Source: Anodontia alba
Taxonomy: Eukaryota > Mollusca > Bivalvia > Lucinida > Lucinidae
DNA length: 64,000 nt
Assembly (NCBI GenBank): GCA_964016985.1
Contig: OZ024829.1
Coordinates: 66,677,197-66,741,196 of the forward strand
Reading direction: 5' to 3'
The notes beneath the pieces were generated by a model that saw only the letters and a program-made list of their open reading frames with translations, was not told the DNA's origin and did not search any database. This document shows, in pieces, positions 54,480 to 64,000 of the stretch. Made by a program: the position numbers and the translations under genes. Numbering within the stretch: the first letter of the stretch is position 1; each line of letters begins with the position of its first letter.

Positions 54480-55990
54480 CCAGAGTTGTCTTCTTTCTTT
54501 GCAACACATCATCTTGAGATGATAAAAAACATCTTTGAAATTTCATGAATATATTCCATACAGTTTAGGAGTTATAAGTCGAACACAAATTTTCTGCATT
54601 ACACTACATGGATTTTGGGCAAGGAAAGATAATTCCAAAACCAAAGTAGTCAAAATTCTCTTCATTGTCCGTGACACTCTATCTCGATATGATTAAGTCA
54701 TCTGTGAAGTTTCATGAATATATTCCATACAGTTTAGTAGTTATAAGTATGACACAAATTTTCTACATTACACTACATGGATTTTGGGCAACGGAAGATG
54801 ATTCCAAAACCAATGTAGTCAAAATTCTCTTCATTGTCCGTGACACTCTGTCTCGACATGATTAAGTCATCTGTGAAATTTCATGAATATATTCCATACA
54901 GTTTAGGAGTTATGGCTCGGACACAATTTTTTTTAGTATGCATGCACATACAGACAGACAGGGGTAAAGAGTTATGGTCCGGAAACCAAATTAGCCCGAG
55001 TTGTCTTCTTTGTTCGCAGCACTTGTCTCAATATGATTTAGCCATCTGGGAACTTTTCATGAATATACTCCATACAGTTTAGGAGTTATGGCCTGGACAC
55101 AATTTTTTTTAGTATGCACACACACACACACACAGACTGACAGGAGTAAAGAGTTATGGCCGGGAAACCAAATTAGCAAGAGTTGTCTTCCTTGTTCGTG
55201 GCACTCGTCTCGATATAATTTAGCCATCTGTGAAGCTTCATGAATATATTCCATACGATTTAGGAGTTATGAGCCGGGCACAAATTTTCAGCATTGTGTA
55301 GTAGTGCATGGGTTATATGCAAGGGGGGGATAATTCCAAAACCAAAGAAGCCAGGATTCTCTCATTGTTCGCAACACATTGTCTCAATATGATTAAATCA
55401 TCTGTAAAGTTTCATGAATATATTCCATACGGTTAGAAGTTATGGCCCGGACACAATTTTTGTAGCAAACACATAGCACACATGTACAAAACAGATGGAC
55501 AGGGGTAAAGAATTATGGCCCTGAAACCCAGAGTTGTTTTCCTTGCTCAAGACATATCTTGATATGATTTAGCCATCTGTGAAGTTTCATGATTTGTTTG
55601 ATTTGGGCTTAACGTCGCTTTCAACCTTTTTCAGTCATATCGTGACGGTGTCTGGATATGGCAGGGAGCTCAATGCTCACTTTTAGAGTGCTGCCTCACT
55701 GAAATATCATGCCCCAGACACTTTGACATGATATTCCACCCAGTCACATTATACTGACACTGAGCTGACCAGTTCTAGCTCTACTTTCTTAATGCTGAGC
55801 GCCAAGCGAAAGAGCAGCTAGTACCATTTTTAAAGTCTTTGGTATGACCCGGCCGGGGATCAAACCCGCAACCTCCCGGTCACAAAGCGGACGCTCTACC
55901 ACTGAGCCACTGTGCCGGTGTGAAGTTTCATGAATATATTCCATATGGTTTAGGAGTTATGAGCCAGACACAAATGAACAGATGACCAGG
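54480..55990 (+). repeat. Tandem repeat family B2, diverged relative of B
   Basis: Units of about 170 bp with tcatgaatatattccataca and gtttaggagttatggc, plus short (CA)n and acagacagacaggggtaaag stretches inside. The array ends in the hairpin ccaccattcttggaatgatg near 56010-56030. Interrupted by a SINE at 55593-55919. Confidence 0.75.
55593..55919 (-). mobile_element. tRNA-derived SINE (V-SINE/RUDI-like) with 14-bp duplication
   Basis: 327 bp flanked by gtgaagtttcatga at 55579-55592 and 55920-55933. In minus-strand reading the head has tggctcagtggtagagcg (A box) and ggttgcgggtttgatccc (B box). A conserved-looking body follows, and the tail reads aaagcgacgttaagccc then aaatcaaacaaatc. The head and the GACGTTAAG-type tail resemble molluscan RUDI/V-SINEs as I recall them. 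The copy looks young: both boxes are intact and the duplication is perfect. Confidence 0.88.
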
Positions 55991-56089
55991 GGTAAAACAA
56001 TGCCCTTCCACCATTCTTGGAATGATGAGGCATAATGAAAGCCATTTGATCAAGACTGTTTTGCTAATGGTAAGCCTGTCCATTAGTAA

Positions 56090-56932
56090 GTCACATGTTC
56101 AAGCATGAATAAAATCAGTGGAAAACAAGGGAAACTAGAATGCAAAGCCCATGCTCTTTGCTAATCTTGCTAATAGCATGACAGACGAACTTGCTCTCCC
56201 ACACCCTTACCATGAGGGAAGGTCATATAGCAAGTTTGGTTAAATTCTGCCCAGTGGTTTAGGAGAAGATATCGTGATGGACACATGGAAAAGATGGAAG
56301 GATGAGGGACAGATGGATAGAAAAATAATGTTACTCTCACACACCCTAACCATGAGGGGAAGTGATGCAGCAAGTTTGGTTGAATTCACCAGTGGTTTAG
56401 GAGAAGACAGCGTGACGGACAGATGAATGGACAACGGAGGCACTGAAATATAATGTTGCTCTTGCAAAGCCCATGCTCTTACCATGAGGGGAAGTGATAT
56501 AACAAATTTGGTTGAATTCCGTCCAGTGGTTTAGGAGGACATAGCGTGAGGGAAAGATGGATGGACGACTGATGCATGGACACATGGACAGACGGAAGCA
56601 TGGAAATGTAATGTTGCTCTCGCACAACCTTACCATAAGGGAAGGTGATGTAGCAAGGTTGGCTGAATTCTGCCCAGTGGTTTAGGAGGAGACAGTGTGA
56701 CAGACAAATGGATGGAAGCACGGAGGGACAGATGCAAAGAAAAATAATGTTGCTCATGCACACCCTTACCATGAAGGGAAGTGATGTAGCAAGTTTCGTA
56801 GAATTCTGCCCAGTGGTTTAGGAGGAGATTGCTTGACAGACAGACAGGACGGTCAGACAGACAGACAGACAGACAGATGGAGGTATTAAAGATATCCCCA
56901 TCACTTTTTTTTAAAAAGCGTGGGGATAATAA
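56090..56932 (+). mobile_element. Tandem-repeat element H
   Basis: Starts caagggaaactagaatgc with hairpin gcaaagcccatgctctttgc. Five units of about 150 bp (caagtttggttgaattctgc, ccagtggtttaggaggaga, ttaccatgaggggaag). A long gacagacagacagacagaca microsatellite and then tccccatcac...gcgtgggga, ending taataat. Confidence 0.75.
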
Positions 56933-58280
56933 TGAGTGCTCAGGGTTAATGCCTTACACTTGGACACAACAAAATCATGCTTTTGTCACATTTGTAAGCG
57001 CTTTTTACAATTCTAACATTTGAGTAATTTGCTTATAACTAAATTCTTTGAAGTGAGATATTTGAAGTTTTACTGCTAACATTTTTCTGCATAAACTGTT
57101 TCTGCCATCAATAAAGATTTAATTTCACAAGGAATAAGTTTTAAATTTTAACAGGACTACAAAGGCTAAATGTTAAATTTGAAAAGTCAATTAGTACTGC
57201 TATAACACCAAAACAGCAGAAAATCTCTTTATAATAGTTACCAAATTTACTCAAAGTATTCACACAGACAGGTCTGAGCAAACAGTGCAGACCCAGATCA
57301 GATGCTGCAATGCAGGATCTGATCTGGGTCTACACTATCTGCCATTCATCCAGCAGCTTTTAGGTACATCAAGACATTTAAAAATTTAGCAATATTTTTA
57401 TGCGTTACGCTGTCTGATTACTTAGGGTAACTAGGGTATGATGAACCCTATAGAAAACTGGTGAGGAGGAAATCTACAGGCATTAACTGATCCATTAGAG
57501 ATATAAAATACCTGTAACCTAACTTTGAAGACAGCATTGTCATTTTCTAATGCAATAAATCACACTACAGATTAATTCTAAAACATCAAATCCATTTTTA
57601 CAGGAAAATGTTCCGATTCTCTGACTGATATAATTGTTAAACACCTTAATAACTATAAAACCCTTTTTACAAATATGACCAGCAATTAAAGAGCATCAGG
57701 AAACCTGTTAGCAATTCCTCTGTGGTTCTGTGCTGAAATGACGGGAGATATTGCAAGGAAAACCTACTGTATCGCAGAAGAAAATACAGTAATGCAAGAT
57801 GTATCATGGGTATCAAGATCAATATGTTTCTCATTTAGTCATGACTTTCTGGGTATATATGTTCTAATTACAAGCAATCCAACCAATGCCAAAGAGTACA
57901 AACAGCACATCACAAGAAAACTACCAACCCCTTTTTGATGAAAAAGAAAAATCCAAGCATCACATGTAGCATATAGGGCACAAAAGGAACGCAGTTTTCC
58001 AGGATGGCACATTTGGTTTGATGATTCATATGAAATGTCTCATTTTCTCTGAAAAATAATAAAACAGAACGCAGTCTGCTGCAATTTTACTTAGCATTTT
58101 AAGGGTGAACACAGAGATATGGTATTTTTTCCTCAGCACTGCTTCATTTAATAAAATAGAAAACATCACATTGTTTTGCAAAATGAATACTTATACTGAA
58201 AGTGGTGGCATTCTAAAATATTTTCTACTGTATTATTTTTCAGAAAATTGAGGCTAAGTTAAACCTATTTTCTTAGAATA
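56933..58280. other. Mostly unique sequence with two repeat fragments
   Basis: A hairpin-repeat fragment (cagacccagatcagatgc / ggatctgatctgggtct) at 57285-57345 and half of the palindromic TTAA MITE at 58015-58110. A plus-strand frame at 57738-57938 has no recognisable domain. Confidence 0.45.
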
Positions 58281-59215
58281 AAACTAGAAATGTGTTTGTA
58301 AAGCACTATGCCAAAGTTGGAAAGGGGCATAACTTGGAAAAAAGAAAAAAAAACAACAGAACTTTCTTTAAAAGTCAATCAGGGGATCTACTCATTATCC
58401 CCAATATGATCACCAAGTTTCAAGGCCCCAGCTCAAATACTTTTTTAGACATCTTACCGACAAGATTTCATTAACATTATATTACAGGGGGCATAACTCC
58501 GGAAAAAAAATCAGAATTTTAAAAAAAAATAAATTTTATAATCTAATCATGCCCAATAAGCACACCAGGTATCAAGGCCCTAGCTCAAATAGTTTTCAAG
58601 ATACCTTGCTCACAAGATTTCATTATCATTATATTACATGGGGCATAACTCTGGAAAAAAAATAGAATTTTTTACAAAAATAAATCTTATAATCTACTCA
58701 TCATGCCCAATAAGCACACCTGGTTTCAAGGTCCTAGCTTAAATAGTTTTCAAGATATCTTGCTAACACGGTTTCATTACCATTATATTACATGGGGCAT
58801 TACCATTATATTACATGTAGCATAACTCTGGAAACAAAAAAAAACAGATTTTTTTTTTTAAAGATACCAAGGTAATCTACTCATCATCCCCAATAAATAC
58901 ACCAAGTTTCAGAGGCCCTAGTTCAAATATTTTTTGAGATTTTGCTGACAAGATTTCATTATCATTATATAACAAGGTGCATAAATCCACCAAAACATTT
59001 CTGATTTTTTTCAGAAGTTAATCAGGTAATGTACTCATCCCCAATCAGCATATCAAGTTTCAAGTCCCTAGTTCAAAGAATTTTAGAGATATCATGCTGA
59101 CAAGATTTTACTATCAATTTTCTACAAAGGGCATAACCCTGAAAAAATATTTGGATTTGTTTTCTTCAAAATTTAATCAGGTAATCCTCTCATCATCTCC
59201 AATCAGCATACTAAG
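58281..59215 (+). mobile_element. Tandem-repeat element G, relative of A
   Basis: Starts aaactagaaat with hairpin gtgtttgtaaagcac and tatgcc. Units of about 145 bp with ggggcataactctgg, tttcaaggccctagctcaaa, caagatttcattatcattat. No terminal module; family I text follows. Confidence 0.7.
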
Positions 59216-60696
59216 TTTCTTAACTATTGTTGATCTACAAGTCACTTCGATACTTTCAATATAAATGTATTTGGCGCATACAAATGGGGAAGCAAAGTTG
59301 ACCTTGGAGGTAAAAAGGTCAAATGTCAACATAGAACCATCATTTTAACAATTTTGGTAGATCTCCTGTCCCCTATAATTTGTGCAAAGATTAGGGCCCA
59401 GGGCTTATTTGGTTATGGAGAAGAAGATTTTTAAAGGTTTTTACCATATATGGGCATGGCAGCCATTTTGATCAATGGACCATGCCCATTTTAGCAATCT
59501 TTCATTCTCCTGCCCAAGGAGGCTCCGCATGAAATTTGAGCAACACTGGCATGGACGCTTCAGAGGAAAAGCCATTTGAAATTATCAACATTTTTTCCAT
59601 ACAAATGTATGGGGCCCATACAAATGCATACAGAAGCAAACTTGACCTCGCCGTAAAAAGGTCAAATGTCAATGTATGACAATTATTTTTGCAACTCTGG
59701 TAGACCGCCTGTTCCAGATGATATATGCAAAGATTCAGCCACAAGCTATCCTTGGTTTTGGAGAATAAGATTTTTAAATGTTTTTTCTCATACAAATGCA
59801 TAGGGAAGCAAACTTGACCTTGCCATAGGTCAAATGTCACTGTACAACCATTATTTTAGCAAATTTGGTAGACTCCATCCCCGATGATTTATGCAAAGAT
59901 TCAGCCCCAAAGCATCCTCGGTTCTAGAGAAGAAGATTTTTAAAGGTTTTTACCATATATGGGCATGGCGGCCATCTTGGTCAACAAACCGTGACCATTT
60001 TAGCAATCATTCGTTTCCCCTATCTAAGGAGGCTCCATATGAAATTTGAGCAAAATTAGCCCAGAGGCTCCAGAGGAGAAGTTGTTTGAAATTCTGAACA
60101 TTTTTCCCATACAAATGCATAAGGAAGCAAAATTGACCTTACCGTAAAAAAGGTCAAATGTCAATGTATGACCATTATTTTAGCAATTTTGGTAGCCCTC
60201 CTGTTCCCGATGATATATGCATAGATTCAGCCATAAGGCATGCTCGGTTTTGGAGAAGAAGATTTTTTAAAGGTTTTTCCCATACAAATGCATAGGGAAG
60301 CAAACTTGACCTTGCCGTAAAAAGGTCAAACGTCAACGTATGAAAATTCTTTTAGCAATTTTGGTAGACCTCCCGTCCCCGATGATTCCTGCAAAGGTTC
60401 AGCCCCAAGGCATTCTCGGTTCTGGAGAAGAAGATTTTTAAAGATTTTTACCATATATGGGCGTGGCCGCCATCTTGGTCAACGGACCGTGACCATTTTA
60501 GCAATTTTTCATTCCCCCACCCTAAGGAGGTTCCATATGAAATTTGAGCAAAATTGGCTCAGCGGCTTCAGAGAAGAAGTCGTTTGAAAATGTTAACGGG
60601 GGGACGGACGGACGGATGGACGGACACATGGATGGACGGACGACGGACGAAAAGTGATCACAATAGCTCATCCTGAGCAGAGCTCAGGTGAGCTAA
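59216..60696 (+). repeat. Tandem repeat family I, array 3, with terminal module
   Basis: Five units as in arrays 1 and 2; ends with ggacggacggacggatggac microsatellite and hairpin tcatcctgagcagagctcag, CTAA at 60693-60696. Confidence 0.85.
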
Positions 60697-60793
60697 AAAT
60701 GTTAACGGACGGACACAGGGACGCATGGAGGGATGGACGATAGACAAAAAATTATCATTATAGCTCATCCTGAGCATAGTTCAGGTGAGCTAA
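60697..60793 (+). repeat. Solo terminal module
   Basis: A second microsatellite plus hairpin (tcctgagcatagttcaggtg then agctaa) directly follows the first, with no tandem core of its own. Confidence 0.75.
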
Positions 60794-60796
60794 TAA

Positions 60797-61045
60797 TCTC
60801 CTTATATGAAGTCGTTCAACACAACTAATAAACCATCTCAGAACATTCGCCTTATATAAAGTCCTGCAATACAGCAACTAAACTAAGACAGAATACTTTC
60901 CTTATATCAAGTACTGTAACAAAAATACTAAACCAAGACAGAATTTTCTCCTTATATGAAGTAAAGTAATACAGTAACTAAACCAAGACAGAATATTCTC
61001 CTTAGATGACGTCCGGTACAGCAACTAAATCAAGAATACTCTCCT
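60797..61045 (+). repeat. About 57-bp tandem repeat
   Basis: Five units around ctccttatatgaagt..., ...acagtaactaaaccaagaca and gaatattctc. Confidence 0.85.
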
Positions 61046-61370
61046 TCTATGAAGATAACGAGAGTCCACTGTATTTGTCAAAATTGTCCTGTGACCTTGA
61101 TACAGAAACTGTTATCAAATAAAGTCTAAAGTTAATGTACACTAGGCACAAGGTTTGAAGAAATTTGCTCTTATAGTTCCAAATGCCAGGTCGGAAATAG
61201 AACAATAACCTTTTTCTCATATACCTCTCAAATTTGACCTGTGACCCTGACCTTGAAGAAGAGGGTACTGGAACCCTCATCCATAATAATAATGTCCAAA
61301 GTACAGGGAGGTTATGCACCAAGGTCTGAAATAAATTCCTCTTATAGCTTCAAAAGGGCAACGAGGAAAA
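61046..61370 (+). repeat. Tandem repeat family Q, left part
   Basis: Units of about 165 bp with gacctgtgaccttga, tatgcacaaggtttgaa-like text and cttatagcttcaaaa. The family resumes at 63350. Confidence 0.65.
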
Positions 61371-63349
61371 CAAGAAATGTCAGTAAGCACTGCTTATTAG
61401 ATACCCCACGCTCAGAAACTAAAATGTAACTGACAGACAATGTGAAAACAGTATTTGTATAAAATATTGATTTGTAACAATTCCAACCTAGATCTGAAAA
61501 ACATCAATGCATATGCAAAACTTGGTCGAATTCCATCAGTTTGTTCTCAAGATATTGAGCAGAAACAAAATTGACAATAACCAAGGGTTAACCAATAACC
61601 AGCTGACAGAGAGGGATTGCAGAGAGTGGAAGCTCTCTGCTATCAACCCTCATGATAGACATACCTGGAGATCTGGTGTGAGATCTGCCATGTGTGCAGC
61701 AAGCAAGCTACCTGGAAGGGGGCCCACTGATGTGGATGTTGCCCCTGTACCAGCATGTTAATCAAAAATCTGATGATGATGATGATTGTATATTTGCAAA
61801 AATTGACGTGTAACAATCCCAACCTAGACCTAGACAACGGCAATGCATATGCACAATATTGTCTAATCTCATCTTTTTGTCCTCAAGATACTGAGCAGAA
61901 ATGAAATATTGATGATAATCAAGGGCCATAACTCTGTTGTAAATTAACAAAAAATGAGGCATAACAATCTTAACCTAGAACTGGTAAAGGTTAATGCATA
62001 TGCAAAATTTGATCAAATTCCATTGATTTGTTCACAAGATATTGAGCGGAAACAAAACTTTGACAATAACCAAGAGCCAGAACTGTGTTGTATATTTCTG
62101 AAAATTGACCTGTAACTATCCCAACCTAGATCTAGTCAGCATCAATGCATCTGCAAAATATGGTTAAATTCCATCAATTTGTTCTCCAGATATTGAGTAG
62201 AACAATCTTCTGATGATAATCAAGGGCCATAACTGTTAAAAATTTGAGAAAATTGATGCATAAAGGTCCCATCCTAGAACTGGTTAAGGTCAATGCATAT
62301 GCAAAATGAGATCAAATTCCATCAATGTGTTTCCAAAATATCAAGCGAAAACAAATTTTTAACCAAGGGCCACAAATGTGCTGTACAGATGCAAAAACTG
62401 ACATGGAATAATCCCAACCTATAGATCTGGTCAACATCAATGCATCTGCAAAATTTGGTCTAATTCCATCTATTCATTCTCAAGATATTGAGTGGAAATG
62501 AAGTGATGACGATAATAAAGGGCCATAACTCTGTTGTGAATATGCTGAAATCAACCTGTAACAATCCCAACCTAGATCTGATTAAGGTCAAGGTATATGC
62601 AAATTTTTTCTTATTCCATCAATTCTTTCTCAAGATATTGAGCGGAAATTAAATTCTGACAATAATCATGGGCAATAACTGTGTTGTAAATTTGCAAAAC
62701 GTGTATGCATAACAATCCCAACCCAGATCTGGTTAAAGTTAATGCATATGCAAAATGATCAAATTCCATCAATTTGTTCACAAGATATTGAATTGAAACC
62801 AAATTTGGAAATGACTAAGGGCTATAACTGTTGTATATTTGCAAAAATTGATGCATAATAACCCCAACATAGATCTGGTCAATATCAATCCATATGCATA
62901 ATTTGGTCTGCTTGTAATTCCATCAATTCTTTCCCAAAATATTGAGCAGAAACAAAATTCTGACAATAACCAACTGTGTTGTATAGATGCAAATACTGGT
63001 GTGGAACAATCCCAACTGGTCAACATCAATGCATATGCAAAATTTGGTCTAATTCCATCAATTCATTCTCAAGATATTGAGTGGAATCATAATTCCGACA
63101 ATAATCAAGGGCCATAACTGTTGTAAATTTGCCAAAATGGACACATAACAATCCCACCCTAGATGTGGTTACGGTGAGTGCATATGCAAAATTTGATCAA
63201 ATTCCATCATTTCATTCACAAGATATATTTTGACAACCAAGGGCCACAAATGTGTCACATATTTGCAGAAATTGACACGTAGCCATCCCAACTTAGATCT
63301 GGTCAATGTCAATGCATATGCAAAACTTGGTCTAATTCCTTTCATACGT
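61371..63349 (+). mobile_element. Tandem-repeat element F (3' terminus not seen)
   Basis: Starts caagaaatgtcag with hairpin taagcactgctta, then agataccccacgc. About 12 units of about 145-160 bp (cccaacctagatctggt, caatgcatatgcaaaatttg, attccatcaatttgttctca, agatattgagcggaaacaaa). Inserted within family Q; interrupted by a LINE tail at 61597-61787. Confidence 0.75.
61597..61787 (+). mobile_element. RTE-type LINE, copy 4, 3' tail fragment
   Basis: From cagctgacagagagggattg to gttaatcaaaaatctgatga and a GAT run. Encodes the last residues (ERDCREWKLSAINPHD, GPTDVDVAPVPA). Extreme 5' truncation; the tail does not flip sense, unlike the other copies. Confidence 0.88.
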
Positions 63350-63700
63350 TCTAACCCTTATAAAAATGTCCAGGTATAGGGATGCTATGCACAATGTTTG
63401 AAATAAATTCCTAGAATAACTTCAAAATGCCAGTTAGGAGAAAAACTTGAACTTCTTTCTCATGTACTTAACAAAATTGACCTGTGACCTTGATTTTCAG
63501 GTCAAAGGTAATTAAACCCTTATCGAATAATGTCATAGGTACAAGAACACACAATGCACAAGGTTTTGAAGTAAATTCTTCCAAAAGCATCAAAATGTCA
63601 ATAAGGAAACAAAAACCTTTTTCAAATGTATGCCATTTTTGACCTGTGAACTTAACTTTGAATTCATTGGTACTGAAATTGTTATCGTATAATGCCCCAA
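63350..63700 (+). repeat. Tandem repeat family Q, right part
   Basis: Two to three units: ttcaaaatgccagttaggag, aaaattgacctgtgaccttg, caatgcacaaggttttgaag. Confidence 0.65.
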
Positions 63701-64000
63701 GTATATTTTAAGAGACCTATGGTAAGGAGATAAAGTAGCCAAATATTTAGAAAAAATAAGGTGTTCTAAACATTCAGAGAGCCATACTTAAGCAAGCTAT
63801 AGATCCAAAAGGGCTGCTGAAGGAGCAGCTGGATCAGCATCTACACTGTCTGCCATTCAGGCAGCACTTGTTAGCCTCAGATTCTAGTTGTAAAATACAC
63901 AAAGATTTATTTTCTGATAAATATAGTAAGGAGAAAAAAAAAAAAAAAAAATTAATTCCATTTAATGAAATTTTATTTACACTTTGTAACAATCTTTCCA
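63701..64000. other. Non-coding end of window
   Basis: Contains a hairpin-repeat fragment (ctggatcagcatctacactg, ctgccattcaggcagcact) at 63815-63868 and an A run at about 63934-63951. Confidence 0.45.

Noticed and set aside
56170..56772. Overlapping minus-strand frames in element H
   Set aside because: Same reason: tandem DNA units open by chance in one frame.
57738..57938. A 66-codon plus-strand frame starting MTGDIARKTYC
   Set aside because: No splice signals in phase, no recognised domain, and stops are scarce by chance in this AT-rich stretch.
2461..60700. CRISPR-like arrays of short repeats
   Set aside because: Units are long, diverged and lack unique spacers; the setting is eukaryotic.

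Overview
The window reads as intron-rich, repeat-dominated nuclear DNA of an animal, most likely a heterodont bivalve mollusc such as a clam. The reasons are a V-SINE/RUDI-like tRNA-derived SINE, a mariner element with target-site duplication, RTE-type LINEs with trinucleotide tails, and a very large load of tandem-repeat elements ending in a GACGGACAG-type microsatellite plus a hairpin, which I associate with bivalves. The species call is inference. No bacterial, plasmid or viral gene was seen.

Host genes are a tiny fraction. On the minus strand three short exons join in phase: 45963-45980 (start codon), 27822-27896 and 19745-19899. The last closely resembles the N-terminal part of focadhesin (FOCAD) as I remember the vertebrate protein, so most of the left and centre of the window is FOCAD intron. 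On the plus strand a second gene starts at 47854 with two or three small exons (47854-47911, 48217-48278, perhaps 48423-48506); I do not recognise it. A CpG-rich block with CRE-like and E2F-like motifs at about 47660-47853 lies between them and could be a shared bidirectional promoter.

Layout. 0-5 kb: repeats carrying a complete but dead mariner (262-1539), a SINE split by a TTAA-flanked MITE, and a second MITE. 5-13 kb: AT-rich DNA with old internal duplications, a poly(A) retrocopy with a 12-bp duplication, a pogo-like element and a 5'-truncated LINE. 13-19 kb: duplicated polyadenylation-site units, a palindrome, a hAT element with 8-bp duplication, and a tandem-repeat element nested in another. 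19.7-28 kb: two FOCAD exons, a nearly full-length LINE holding a nested MITE, and a third LINE. 28-45 kb: tandem-repeat elements one after another with palindromic MITEs between them. 45-50 kb: the quietest DNA, with the gene starts, then a satellite and a pyrimidine tract. 50-64 kb: more tandem-repeat elements, a mariner fragment and a SINE with a 14-bp duplication.

The strongest unexplained pattern is that many tandem-repeat families with unrelated-looking cores share one plan: a start near CAAGA or AACTAGA, a small hairpin, a subterminal inverted repeat, a tandem core, a GACGGACA-type microsatellite, then a terminal hairpin that carries the complementary inverted repeat and ends in TAA. 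This resembles Helentron-associated non-autonomous elements (HINEs). The cores also share a sparse base skeleton across families, which suggests one deep superfamily.
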